Notes: a model not told the origin generated them from the letters alone. Counted from the stretch's first letter, positions 12,744 through 25,090 are shown. The stretch: DNA of 64,000 nt from Lunularia cruciata (GCA_948567375.1 OX419761.1:17956243-18020242); one strand, 5' to 3'. Program-made: numbers and translations.

Positions 12744-13860
12744 TTTTCATACACTAGAGGAGATATTTGATGCAATTGGGCATGCAAAGGTTTTTATTAC
12801 TTTGGATTTTCACGCAAGATATCATCTATTGTAAATCAAGGAGGACAAGAAGTCCAAGATAATATTTTGGGCTATTGATCCTCATGGCAAGGATGTATTG
12901 CATCAATGGTGGTTCTTACCATTGGGTTAAAGAATGCTCTTGCCAAGTTCTAAAGAGTCATAGACTGGATCCTAATAAGATTAGATTTTGCTTGGTGCTA
13001 TGTTGAGTACATTCTGGTCTATAGCTCTATCATGGATTAGCAAGAGAGATATTTATTGCAGGTGTTTCAGAGATTGAGACCTCATGGACTCAAACTACAT
13101 CTTGGGAAGTGAAAATTTTCCAATAGCAGTTTGAGTATTTGAGTATCTACCTTGGTGGGCTATGTGTTCAAAGACCAAAGTGGAGTCTATTGTTTGTATT
13201 CTTCAACCTATAGATGTGAGTAGGATGCAAGAATTCCTTGGATCACAAAACTTTTATCATTGATATGTGAGAGGATTTAGTGCAATTGCTAAGGCCTTGA
13301 TGAAACTAATAAAGCTTACACAAGAGTGGTGTTGGGAAGATGAACAAGAGAGAGCTTTTGTGGAGCTCAAGGAAAAGTTGATATCCTCTCCTATCTTTAG
13401 GAGACCAATCAAAAGACATTTGTTCTAGGTTCATACCAATTGAAGTACATTGGAACTTGGAGTAGTGCTCATCCAACTAGATGATGAGGGGAAGGAGTTT
13501 ATGATGGCCTATGCTTGTTGCTCTAACAATTCTACGGAGGCCACGTATAATTCATATATAGGGGAGTGCTTGGCAATAATGGGCAATAGAAAATTTATTA
13601 TAGTATGTGTTTGGGAACCCTTTCATTCTCATCCTTGATCATCAACCACTAATCATCATCAACCACTAAAGTGGTTAATGGAGTCTGACAAGCTTTTAGT
13701 GAAACTTGCATGATGGGCTTTGTTTTTACAAGAGTATGCTTTCCCAATTATCCACATCTAGAGTGGTGAACCAAATTACAATATGTGCTAGTTGCCATGC
13801 ATAAGGAAGTCATGGATACCATCAATTAAATAGAAAGCCAATCCAAATATGTAAAGGAAA
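12744..13860 (+). pseudogene. Dead Ty3/gypsy pol: reverse transcriptase and RNase H relic
   Basis: Across frames and stops the translation follows gypsy reverse transcriptase order: EEIFDAIGHAKVF, TLDFHARYH, IFWAIDPHGKDVLHQW, FLPLG, KNALAKF, RVIDWIL, then an active-site block read as YVEYILVYSS (12998-13027) where YVDDI is normal, so both catalytic aspartates are lost. RPHGLKLHLGK follows. RNase H and connection segments continue with ELGVVLIQLDDEGKEF, AYACCSNNSTEATYNSY and QPLKWLMESDKL up to about 13750. No integrase, LTR, primer site or target duplication is visible. This lineage differs from elements A and B in its RNase H sequence. It cannot be functional. Confidence 0.8.
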
Positions 13861-15880
13861 AGGGTAGCTCAACACATTAAGCAATGTTGTATATTATATA
13901 TATGTATAAAGATAATGTCTACAACACCTTTGTGTTGGTCAATTTTGTAGGCCTTTTGTATGGTAATACTAATGTATAGCAAATACATCTTTGGAGGAGA
14001 TAAGTCATTGGGACCATTCTCCCAAACTATGAGTTGGAGCAAAATTACAAGCAAAGTATATAGTAGGAGCGCTGCCATGTAGGCCATGCTATCACAATGT
14101 TTAATGGGGAAGAGCAAGAAATTACGTAGAGATAATATTGATAGGAGTAGAGTTAATCAAGGGATTTTGGTACATATGGTTGTTGGGTTCACCCCATCAT
14201 TGTTAGCATAGAGTATAAGGGGACTCACCTCAAAGTAATATAGGTTCAAAATTCCATCTTTTTATCCAATTTCATGAATGCTTGGTCTGTGTGTCTTTGT
14301 GTGCATGAATTAGTTCTATCATCTAAAGTGGATGTTTGGGGATGCTATGTATGTTTCATGGTTGCTTGATCAGCAGTGGTCAAAGCTCAAAGTAGGAGCA
14401 CATGTGCTAGAGTGTAGAAGTACAATTGTGCTTGATGGAGGTGTTGGATCCTTGGAGATGTTGGTTCCAAAGGCTATGGGCGGCATGTTGAAAGGTCATA
14501 AAAAACTAGGAGTATCCTGAAGTACCACATAAAACAAAAAATCTAGCATGTCACAAACTTGCCATGTTGTTAAAGGTGACACCTTTAGGGAAGGGTAGAA
14601 CTTTATCACAAGAGTTTTAGTATGTAGAGCATAGGTAATTGCAAGGTAAAGACCCTCAGGGTTGGTTGACCTTTAGTGTAGACTAAACCATCACCTTTGG
14701 GAGTGCCATTTGGAATAGACCTTTCATGAGAGTGATTTTAATTTCCGTTTTTTGCAGTGTGCCATAATAGGAGACATTACCTTCTTTTGAGAGTGGTTAT
14801 TGCTCAAGAGGTTAAATACATTGCAATAAACAAATTGTGACATTGTGACACTTTCTCTTTGATTCTGGTCATTACCAATCTGTATCCTTGAGGGAAGAAC
14901 TTATTCTTATAACTTATACTATTAGTACGTCTACACAAGGTTGTCACATGCTTTTTGGCGCAACTATTGAGCATACATTCCTTGTAGTGGCTAGGAGCAA
15001 AGACATACAAGGTGATGAATGCCATTAGGGAATTTAGTACCTAAATATATTTGGACATCATGAGAGTAGAGAGCAACTAGATTCAACCAAGAACACAAGC
15101 TATATTGCACTCCGCACAAGAATAAAATGCTCAAGTAGAAGTATCTCAATTTGAGAGAGAAATAAAGTAGGATACAAAGCTTTCTATTTGGCAACAAAGG
15201 AAACTATAAAAGGGAAGTGGGACTCAAAATTATTACTCAAAACTTATTTTTGACTCCCCAAACTTCACAATATCTCCATTGCATAACACCACCAGCCAAA
15301 AATAAGGTGTAGAGGACGGAGACAAGGAGGCTTCAAAAGAGGGTGGTAGTGACAATGCTCTTGGACTAACTCTTTCTTTGCCCTTGGGAATAGAGGAAAG
15401 GGTTGTCACCATCAATGCCTATAAACCTCTTCCTTGAAATCTTTGTTGAAGAGCTAGAACTTGAAACCTCATGGGAGGATGAGAGTATAGTACCACATCC
15501 ATAGAACTCCAAAGAGAAAAACATGAGCCTCTCTACATGGGTGGTGGTAGAGGAATCATTCTCAAGATGTGCATTTGATTATGACCTATTTGGTACTACC
15601 TCTAGAGAGACTATACATGATAGTACAAGAATTTGTATTAGCCTTAATAGAAGTGTATAAAGATGACACTTCTATTATACACTTTGCTTGATGTTAATTC
15701 AAATACAAATCAAGAAATTGGTCCTCATGATGTTGCACTAAAAATTTTTCCTTTTTTACACAAGCTTTAGTTACCACACCAAGAGTTATACAAATGATCA
15801 AGTACAAAGGTGCTATTCCTTTGATGATAGTACAACTTTGATGGTCTCCCATCATAATGATGCTTGACTCCAATGGTCTC
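13861..15880. other. No gene recognised
   Basis: Short broken frames only (for example 14332-14520, plus strand, 62 codons). Composition and decay resemble the transposon-derived DNA on either side. No repeat edges found. Confidence 0.4.
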
Positions 15881-16618
15881 TGTAATACCAAGGGTTAGCC
15901 ATATGATCTAGATGTGAAATTTTGTTTGGTAACATCAAGAATGATGTTATACATGATGGTCAAAATAGATCAGATAGAAGTATCACCAAAAGAGTACTTC
16001 TACTAATAGGGCAGAAACCAAAATAGACTTGAGAACCTTAGAACCAATAGCTAGACATATGATTTAAAGGTGAGAATTGGTTTGGTAACATCTGGAAGGA
16101 TGTTACACATGATGGACTAAATAGATCAGAAAGAGGTATCACCAAAAGAGGACTTCTACTAATAGAGTAGGAACCGAAATATGCCTGAAATCTTTGAAGG
16201 CAATTTCGGAGGCCTAAACGGATGAATTAGGCCTCGAAAATGTGTAGATTTCTCCCCCAATGGAGGAAAGACTGGCCTTCCCTCCCCTTGGTTTGTCTCG
16301 TTGAGAGCTTTCCAACAATACCTTACTCATGTGATTCTGAGATTCCTACAAGAAGATTCCCTAAAAGATTCCCTCCGGTCAAAGCTCGTTTGACCAACCA
16401 GATAGGACCTAGACCAGACAGGTCACCCATCCAAGTAAGTAATCCAAGGGTGGAGCTTGCTGACATGTCACCTATCTGTGTCCCTAATCCTATGGTGGAG
16501 CTTCCTTGGAGGAGATCCTCTTTGCCTATATAATAAAGAGAAGGTGCTCCCTTGGGGCATTGAATCTTTGAGTGTGCAATCTGTGTTTTCTCTCTTCTCT
16601 TGTCCTCGGAGTATTACA
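15881..16618 (+). mobile_element. Solo LTR of the element A family, with perfect 5-bp target duplication
   Basis: It begins TGTAATAC and ends GTATTACA and is flanked on both sides by GTCTC (15876-15880 and 16619-16623). Its 738 bp align over the full length, in opposite orientation, with the LTRs of element A (26913-27645 and 32682-33415). A TATA-like stretch (tatataataaag, about 16527) precedes a short R/U5-like part ending in ttgtcctcgg. Absence of internal sequence with an intact duplication means LTR-LTR recombination removed the rest of the element. U3 carries a 156-bp tandem duplication. Confidence 0.92.
15901..16212 (+). repeat. 156-bp tandem duplication in the U3 of the solo LTR
   Basis: Unit 1 begins atatgatctagatgtga at 15901 and unit 2 atatgatttaaaggtga at 16057. 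Both contain ttggtaacatc, gatgtta-acatgatgg, atagatcaga, gtatcaccaaaagag and acttctactaatag. The second holds an inverted repeat gtaacatc...gatgttac. The full-length element A LTRs carry the same two units, while the LTRs at 33725-34322 and 34665-35198 carry one, so the duplication marks a subfamily. Confidence 0.85.
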
Positions 16619-16699
16619 GTCTCCCACATATACATACAAACATATACATACAAACATATACACCAACCATTACTATGTTTAATTGCCCTTGCCTTTGCA

Positions 16700-19226
16700 T
16701 ATCCAAATTAGCTTATTGATCTGAGTGTTGCATTCCTTTTGAATGCTAGCCAAGACATCTTGAAACTTGATTTTGGTTCACTTCTTCAAGTGATCAACCT
16801 ACTTGACTAATTGATCATTGGAATAAAATTTTGCCTCCAATGCATGGGTTGTTGACTTTAACTCCCTTAGCTTCATTGATGAGCATAGATCACGACCAAT
16901 GTCTCCACTTGTCCCTTCATTTAATTAAAAATATACTCCATACTAATGAGGACCCATCAAGGAGAAAACATCTTCATCTTTGCTTCTTGCCTTAACTACA
17001 CACAAAGGAACTACTCTTTCTCCTCCTACTCATTGACCATTGTAGGTAATTCTTCAATTGTGCATCTTGGTCTTCTCCTTATAAGTACTATGCAAGACTT
17101 TGGCACTTTAGGCACTAACATCTCCTTATTCCCACTTTAGTGATGACACTTCTTTATCACAGGCACCTATTTGTTTGGCATGTTCATTTTTTGTAGTCTG
17201 AGAACTCCTACATTTGCTGTTTGGCCACCATCTTTAGAATTCTGAATTTGGCTTTTGTTTGCCATACCTCTACATTCTGCTTCTCCTAGCATTCATTATC
17301 ATCCTTCTTCCATTTCCTTCTTATGCTTGATGAGAAATTGCATTGGCCTCTTCCAATAAAGAGCAAGTTGCTCTTCCATTTTGTGGATTTTCTGCTCAAG
17401 GGAAACATTCAATTTCTCCCTCAATACTACCACATCTTTGTCTCATTTTTCAAGACTTGTTCTTGTTCATGACATTTCTCCTTTGTGGTTGCAAGCTGCT
17501 CCTTGAGCAAAGTGAGCTCTCGTGGGACCATCATGTGTTCCTCTTGGTTTAGGTGTTGCTCTTGATTGTGATGTGTTCCTTTGATAGTACAGAGTTGGTC
17601 TTTGAGCTTTGTGATGTTGTCCTATGCTCATGCTAACTCCTTCTTGATCCCCAACTTCTCCCATATAGTTTGCGAGGTACTATAGTGTAGACACTCTACC
17701 AACCTCTTGTAAGTATTTCTTGGTAAATGTGGATTAAATCTTCCAATGCCTTTAATGCAAGTGCCAATACATAAAAGATCCATAGTGATATGAGGGGATA
17801 TCTTGTTGGCTCCATGTATCTTTTTGGAGGTGGTCTTGAGTGGTTTCACTCCTCTTGGTTGACATGCCCTCCTTCTCTTTATGAATGGCTTTTTTTACCT
17901 TGGGAACCATTTGGATGCTCATCATCTCTATCACCTCTCTAGAGTATGTCTCTACTTAGGCCTTGTGATATGCTCTCTCATCTACCCTTGCTTTGGTAAA
18001 AACCTCTAGCATTGATAGCAAATCTATGATAGTTAAGAATATTTCATTACTTGGTTGCTTATCCTTCTTTATACTTGTAGGCCTCTTCTTTTTATTTGAC
18101 CTTTCTCTTCCTGACTTTGTTGTTGCATGTCTATCATCTTCAAGTAATCTCACTTTGCATGAAATTGTCACTTGTTGGCTCAAGTTAGCTACGTTAATCA
18201 AGATATTTGCTACTTCTATCTTGAGGTTTGGTGTTTTGACCACATTTTTTTGTAATTGTGCAATTGGGCATCTTCCTCATCTTCTATTGGAGGTTTCTCT
18301 TTCTTTGGAGAAGTATATTTGTGGTGATTTGTCTCTATTTTTGCTACTTGGGCGGATTGTACCTTGCCTTCTTGGTTTGCATTCCCACCCTCATGGTCTA
18401 ATGATAATTTGATTTTGGATGACGCTTGCATCTAGGTTGATTTTTCTGATACAAGGGAGTGTTCACCTCCTCTCTCTTTCTCCTACAAATGTCTTACCTC
18501 ATGGGTAACCTCTAAGCCTTGGTTACTTCTATCATCACCTTTTGATTCCAAGTTCATATCTAAACTAGAACCACTGTCCCCCAACAAATTGTCAATTACT
18601 TGGGGATTAGGCTTGTGCCTCTTTGTAGTCATCTATGGAGCTGAAATTTTATTTCTCTTACTTGAGCTTGCTCCAATAGTTTGTGGGGTCTTGGCCTAAC
18701 TTCCTATCTTCTTATAGTTTTGCAGCACATTTTTGTACTTATGCAACTTGGCTGCATGTTTTTGCTAGGATTGATTATGCTTTAATATGTAGTGATGTGA
18801 TGGAAATAACTTCTTCTCCTCTTTTCTAAGAAACTTCATCCCTATATAAAAATATAGGGAGAGGAAAAACCTTCCTCCAATTGTATGCAATTGCTTTATC
18901 AACTCATTGGTTTGGAAGTAGAACATCTTTGCGTATTCCATGGTTTTACCTTTGTGCAGTAGTTGGAAGAATGTGGTCTAGCCATTGTTGACATATGTAG
19001 TACTAGTTGACTTGTACACTTTTATTATCAATGTCATAATGATATGTCTCAATGGATTGTTGTATCCATTTACCTTTTTGCCATTTTCCATCTTCTTGTG
19101 CTTGAACAAAGCTTTGATTTCTTGGTTAACTCCTCTATCACTTGGGGCCATTCTTGATCTAGGTACATTGCTCCAAGAGTTGAGATTGTATTCTTGAGGA
19201 CCTTTTGCTAGTGTGCCTTTGTCCAA
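16700..19226 (-). pseudogene. Long relic of the unknown repeated ORF family, copy 2
   Basis: On the minus strand an interrupted frame runs from about 19226. Its first 82 codons are open, then TAG, then FFQLLHKG, MFYFQTNELIKQ, YFYIGMKFL and RKEEKKLFPSHH, the motifs shared with 196-482. Downstream are lysine- and glutamate-rich segments (18431-18216, 18243-17956) and, nearest 16750, a coiled-coil-like run (ELKSTTHALEAKFYSNDQL, then VKQVDHLKK). The parts suggest one protein of roughly 800 residues with a globular N-terminal half and a charged coiled-coil tail, now broken by stops and frameshifts. I do not recognise it; repetition in the window suggests a transposable element. Confidence 0.5.
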
Positions 19227-20499
19227 ACAAATACATTACATCTCAATTCCATGAATTTAGGATTCTTCCTCTTTCAAATCTCTTGTATCATTGGAAGGTA
19301 AGTAAAATCTCAAATTCATAGCAAGAATTGCATGTGCTTGGTGTAGATGTATTTTTTACAGTAATGTGCTTATTTCTCCACTCTATGAGACCACAATATG
19401 CCTCTTACTTGGCTTCTTCTTCTAAGGTGACATAGTGTTACCTAGTATCACACAACTCTTCACTTAGGTTTCCCAATCACTTGCTCACAAAATCTCTCAA
19501 TTTTATGCTTGGAAAATGTGCTTCCATTGTTGGTGATGTTGTTTGAACTTGTAATTTCCATTGTTCTTGCTCTCATTGATTTGCAAGACTTGCACAAACT
19601 CAAATGATTGAACCTCACCTCCTTTCAAGGCATTGTATTTATACTTTGTAATTAACTGTTTGGGATTTTGGAGGACATTAATGGTGAACCATCATTGTTT
19701 CCACATGTGTAAAGTGCCAAAAAGGCAGTAGTTATTGAATCAGTTCTTTATACTACATGGCAGTACCTTGGTTATGTGATTGCCAACATGGCTGACCGAG
19801 TTCCACTCTAATGGTCTTGGGGTAGTTCCTTGCTTTTGGGGTCCATTTCCTTGTGTCCAAAGTGAAAAAAAACCAATCCAATCTATTGATCCTAATCGAT
19901 TCCAAATGCTCATCAAATTTTTGAGTAAAGGGAAGAAAAAGAAAATCTACCTTTGAAAAAGCAAAGTGTGCTACTACATACTCCCCCATACTTCAAATGT
20001 GAGCAACCCACAAACACTCATCATACGCATGATACTTACACACTCGCCAACCATTCACTCGGATGTGAATAGTTTCCCTTCCAGCTCCGTCAGCTGTAGA
20101 GACCCATTATAGTAGATGGTTTGTACATGATAAGATCCCATCCAACATAGGTGTAGCTTTCCAAGTAACAATTTGTGCCTACTGTCATATAGTAGAGCAA
20201 ATCACAGATGCCTACATGTACCTACTGTATTCTCTTGTTGTGATGCTCTTTCCTCCTTTGTTGGTTTTCCTTTGTACATTCATTTGCTACATCATGCATA
20301 TCCTCCAAGATTATCAGTCTATGTAGACAAAGTTTTTGGCTTTCTTCTTCCGACATTCTCTCCTCCAATAAAATTCTATAGGTGTGGATCTCAAACTCTA
20401 CAAGTAGAATTGGGTGTAAATATAGTACTATGTGTTTTTGAATTTGGTGAGTAAATGAGGATTTTTGATTTAAAATTTTAATTGTTTTTGAAACTAAAA
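19227..20499. other. No gene recognised
   Basis: A 78-codon open frame (19753-19989, minus) may be a further piece of the relic to its left. Nothing else is identifiable. Confidence 0.35.
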
Positions 20500-20800
20500 G
20501 AGTCTCCTTTGGGACTGAAAGGTTGTTTTGGCCAGATCCAAAATTTTAGCCATCTTGTTCCAAACTTTTAGCTGTCTAAAACCAGAGTTCTAGGAAGTGC
20601 CCGAAAGTAGGTGTTCAAATACAAAGTTCTGGCAGGCCGAAGTTCTAACTTTCTCATTCCAAAGTTATGGAAAACCCATTTTGAAGTTTTGCAAAACCTG
20701 CAATTCTGCAAAGCCCATTCCAGAGTTCGGCCACTGCGGCGTGTTGGTTTTATAGACCCGAAGTTCTAGACAGACTCCAAAGTTCTGATAATCCCTTCAA
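20500..20800. repeat. Degenerate minisatellite with an AAAGTTCTGG-like core
   Basis: Variants of (c)aaagttctg / agagttctag / gaagttcta recur about every 25-45 bp (caaagttctggcagg, cgaagttctaac, ccaaagttatgg, ccagagttcgg, cgaagttctagac, ccaaagttctgat). It is too irregular to give a fixed period and does not stay in one open frame. Confidence 0.6.
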
Positions 20801-21394
20801 ACCTTCCCTACTTACAAACCCGCCAAAGGAACACGCGCTCATTACGGCACAAAGGAGACCTTCCACGGCAAACCAAATTTCCACCGAAGTGCTAAGTTTC
20901 CTCTCCGGAGTTTTACGAGAAACCTCTCTGACATATTTCTAAGTATTAAATCTTGATTACTCGCAATACTACAGCACCATCACAATCCCGTCAAGGCATT
21001 GTCTCTACGTAGTCTCTCAACCTTCCACGATCAAATACACATGGAATTATTGACGACTGAAAGATTCACCAACACACACAAATGACAAGTGCTTTAGAAA
21101 CTTAATCAAACCCACGAAGAGCTTTGCTCTTTAATTTTATTCACCTCAAAGACCGAACGAAAATAGCACTTTGAATGCCAACCTATATACTCGCTGTTCG
21201 GAACTAATCGATGATCTAGGCTACTTAACAAGATTGGAGGTGTACTTTATATTTTTTGGAATGAAAAAAATTTCAAAATTAAACAAGTCAAAATTGCAAA
21301 TGTAATGAAAAACATCCTCCTCAATACTTATTGCAAGCTAGGACATCAAATAAATCTGGAATAAAACGACATGAATCAAATTAGTCAACTTACT
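20801..21394. other. No gene recognised
   Basis: Short broken frames; no repeat or RNA gene seen. Confidence 0.35.
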
Positions 21395-21734
21395 AATATC
21401 ATAAAGTATTCTTAAGTGAAAATGAGTATAATTGATCACAAGTACCAAGGACTAAATCAAAACTATTATCCGTCCCATAGACTTAGACTTAGTCGTTGTA
21501 GGTTTTATTCAACTCGTTGCTTTTCAAACAAAATATACAATGCACAATTAACGACAAACTGAATAATATCATAAGGCATTATTAAGTGAACGTGAGTATA
21601 ATCGATCACACGTACCAAGGACTAAATCAAAACTATCATTCGCCCCATAGATTTAGACTTAACCGTTGTAGGTTTTATTCAACTCGTTGCTTTCCAAAAT
21701 ATATAATGCACAATTAAGGACAAACTTTCCTACC
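21395..21734. repeat. Two tandem units of 170 bp
   Basis: Unit 1 starts aatatcataaag at 21395 and unit 2 aatatcataagg at 21565. Both contain agtataat-gatcaca, taccaaggactaaatcaaaac, cccatag, ttgtaggttttattcaact and gcacaattaa-gacaaact. Identity by eye is about 85-90 percent. It does not code. Confidence 0.85.
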
Positions 21735-22227
21735 AACCTTAGTGGTGTGGGATTTGACTCATTTCGATGGATCTGGCCCAAAGTACAATTCCACTATAGG
21801 TAAAGAAAAATTATAATAAAATTGAAAGGAAAAGTTCTTGAGTCTATGCAATAGTATAGAGGAAAATATATAATGGTCAAAACTTTTGTTTTGATGACTA
21901 TTTCTACGTGTGGAAAGTACTCGCGCATGTCTACTCTGAATTGGGAAGTTCAGGAAGGGAAGAAACTTCTAAACTGAATTGACAATGAGAATACCAACGC
22001 AAACCTCAAGTTACTCTCCATCCGCACCGTAATTAAGAACTGGGACAAAAAATATTGCAACTTCCCATTTTCTACATTTTAAAATTTTTTACTGAACTCT
22101 GGTAAATTTTTTAACACATTTTCTAATAATCCTGAACTTCGCTAAATTCCGGACGAGCTATTCATGAGCTGAAACAGCAGGAATGCAAGTAGTGGGCGGA
22201 GGACAAATAAGGACGGTATCAGGTTGT
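21735..22227. other. No gene recognised
   Basis: AT-rich spacer between the 170-bp tandem repeat and a LINE-like 3' end. No coding or repeat signal found. Confidence 0.35.
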
Positions 22228-22530
22228 TCATTCATAGGACAGCGTGTATCCATTGCTCTACAGAGGGCAGTGGCTGGTGCAATCCATAGGAGAGCAATCC
22301 CATTAGGTGATGTTTCTTCGGATGCTCCAGTTGTGTGTAGACCGTACGACTTGCATAGCTCGGATATCTTAGGTGCGGTAGGGCAGATTTCTCATACAGA
22401 CTCTATTGGGGCTTAGCCCCATGTTACCTTTTTTGTCTCTCCCTTGTACGGGTTGATGGGGTCTTCCCATCCTTCATTTTTCCTACGCGGTCGCCTTTGT
22501 TTCTTCAAAGGGGGTATGTTAGGAAGTACA
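22228..22530 (+). mobile_element. 5'-truncated LINE-like copy (3' end of ORF and tail)
   Basis: An open frame from about 22228 to 22416 reads RVSIALQRAVAGAIHRRAI, SSDAPVV and DILGAVGQISHTDSIG, then stops at a TAG, followed by a 3' tail with cttgtacgggttgatggg and cggtcgccttt. The same codons, stop position and tail recur at about 24830-25090 in the longer copy. Loss of everything upstream with a shared 3' end is the usual result of target-primed reverse transcription. No poly(A) tail or target duplication is visible. Base composition is less AT-rich than in the other copy, so this one looks better preserved. Confidence 0.6.
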
Positions 22531-23485
22531 TCATCCCTTAGGGTGGATTTGAGGTAAAGAGAAACGAGTATGCAGATTTAAGGTTTGTAGAACGATGGCC
22601 AAAGAGCAGGGAATAGTAAGTATTTATGTCGATACTCAAGAATCCAAGTAGGTTACTTTCCGCTGCTTCAGAGACCTTAACTTCAAACGCTGAACAAAGA
22701 TCATGTCCATGTTTTCTCGGAGAAACCCGGTGCGTCCAAGATTTCGAACACTTGGAACCGAATGGAAGCAAAGCAATTCCTGGCAACCTCACGGGAACTC
22801 ACGGCTTTACAAATAAAATGATTCAAAGGCCAGATAGCACGCGTTGACCACAAGCCTCCCGCTTGTCACTTGCAGAAGGGAAAGGGGACTATACGGTAAG
22901 GAAAATGCAAGTGCTTTGCACTGGAGGGAAGCATCCTTGGTTGAAAGGAAGAAATATTTCAACGAGCAGGGATCAATCTTGAAGGACAGCAATGAAAGGT
23001 CTGCTCCCCAGCGGAGTAGGCAAGTTCAAAGCCTGAACTCAGGCGATGTTACCTATAAACGAACCTGGATGGTATTGCGTCGTACTGGGAACTTCTGGAG
23101 CGATTTTGGTTGGATGCGAGTTCCCTTTCGTTGCTTTAGAGAGTGGCTATTGCCAGCTGCAATTAAAAACCGAGCGATCCTGCTGCCGGTTGAGGCCACC
23201 AGAGCATGAATGCCGAGCCCAAGAGGTTGATATAGTAATAAACGGGATAACCTCGATTCGCATAACTGTGGTTCTAGTTCACAGGCTCAGTGCCATCCGA
23301 CATGCCTATGTGATTGCAGTGATGGAAGATGCACATTTCATCGAGCAAGACATCCATAGAGAGTTTCAAAATATGAGTTGCAAACATGTAAATCTGATTC
23401 AGTTCCAACACCATCACCACACCCAACTGCAAGTAGAGAGCTCCTTTGATACCTAGCACGCTGTTGATTTAGACATGCTTGGTAT
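22531..23485. other. Less AT-rich unassigned stretch with overlapping open frames
   Basis: Plus-strand open frames of 121 codons (22844-23209) and 136 codons (23046-23456) overlap in different frames. Base composition is closer to that of the two real genes than to the surrounding desert. I recognise no domain, and no splice-joined model gave a coherent protein. It may be a remnant of a host gene, or the 5' part of an insertion between the two LINE-like copies. Confidence 0.3.
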
Positions 23486-25090
23486 GTGTACCTCCTTCCT
23501 TGTATCACATCTATAGATGGACTACATGTTCTTGGAGTGCTAGTACGATATGAGGATTTTGTCATGAGCTTCTTAGACGTTGCTCTTGTAGAGGATATTC
23601 TCCATGTGAATGACCTTTTGTTACCAAGAGATCCACATGTGGCATTTGGTATACTCTCCTCTAGTATTGGTCACCGACTGACTTACCTCCTCCACATAGT
23701 TCCTCCCTCCTTGACTTTTTTAGCACGTTTGAGAGCCTTTGATAGGAGGACTATGGGAGTTTTTATTGATATTATTGAACCAAGGACATTTGAGTGTATG
23801 ACAAGGGATTTAGCACATAGACAAACATCTCTACTTATCTCGTGTGGAGGGGTTAGCTTACTATCTGTGGAGAAGACGACACCTATAGTGTTTTTGGGTA
23901 GTTGCGCTCTCTTGGCACCCCTACTTTCCTCTTGTTTTGTGGTTGTTGATAGGCTAGTTTTGGAAACTTTTGTGATAGAGGTGGAGGAGTGATCCTTTTC
24001 TCTCTAGATGTTATTGCAGTAGACAAGAGATAGTCTATACTCACGGGCATGCGAGGACCTTCCATCTTTTGCTTCACTATCATTAGATTGGACTAGAGGT
24101 TTACAATCTTCCTTGATGGAGCGACAGTGTCAACATACGCTACATTCTCTCTTAGTTGACTTGTCCATTCCTTAGGCTACTAAAGCACATCTTTGCTCTT
24201 GCTCTGGCAAGGATGCAATCTCTTGGATTCTACCTCAACCGTGCATTAAGGCATTTTGACTTGCACCAATTACTTTCTCTACAATGATGAAGTTTTGCCT
24301 AAGTTTGGTCCATCAATTTGCATCTTCATTACTCACTTGTGAGTATGGTTCCACACTAAATATAGCAAATGGTCCATATGACACAATGTCCTTTGGAAGG
24401 ATACAGGATAGCTACCCATGATGCTATTAGGGGCATAGTGTTTGCTATGGCATGAGAGAGTGGATACTTGGCTTGGAGGGAGTGTTCATATGCTTTGTAG
24501 ACAACATGTGTCAAGGCAAACTTGTACTTGGTCCGAGATAATCAGGTGATAGTAGTGGATGTCGTGGTTCTGGATCCTATGCGTGATATAGTTTTGGAGG
24601 GAGTGATTACCCATCTCCTTGGAGGGGCAATGAGTGCATAAGCAACAAATCGCAAGGTCTCCAAGTATAGGCATATGTAGCAAGGTCACCTCTTTATTCC
24701 TCTAGCCTTGGAGCTATATAGAGTAATGGACACAACATTCAATACATTTGTTAAGGAGTGTGCGAGAGCTTATCATGTTAGGCGCCAAGAGGTACCACTC
24801 TCACTTTCATACTTTGTAGCATATTTTAGATAGCATGTGTTTATTGCTCTATAGAGGGCAGTGATTGGTGCAATCCATAGGAGAGGAATCACACTAGGTG
24901 ATGCTATTTTGGATGCTCTAATTGTTTGTAGATTGTATGAGTTGCATAGCTTGGATATCTTAGGTGCAGTAGGTCAGATTTCTCATATCAACTCTATTGG
25001 GACTTAGCCCCATTTTACCTATTTTATCTCACCTTTGTACGGCTTGATGATAGTCTTCCCGTCCTTTGTGTTTTCTACACTATTGCCCTT
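23486..25090 (+). mobile_element. Decayed LINE-like element: region downstream of the RT domain plus 3' tail
   Basis: A 168-codon open frame (23486-23992) contains LDVALVEDILHVNDLLLP, DPHVAFGILSSSIGHRLTYL, then RRTMGVFIDII and a segment LLISCGGVSLLSVEKTTPIV. This order (a local-distance block, H-RL-YLLR-VPPSL, then a GGxGL(R/L)S block followed by small hydrophobics) recalls the part downstream of the reverse transcriptase in certain plant and algal non-LTR elements. Past several stops it continues at about 24720-24990 with EVPLSLSYFVAYFR and the same C-terminus as the copy at 22228. The element's 5' half and catalytic core are absent. The assignment rests on motif memory, so the class is uncertain; the repeat relationship is directly visible. 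Confidence 0.5.

Noticed and set aside
12744..13860. Treating the pol relic as the inside of an element bounded by the repeats at 11231-11811
   Set aside because: No second copy of those repeats lies downstream and they lack TG/CA ends or a primer site.
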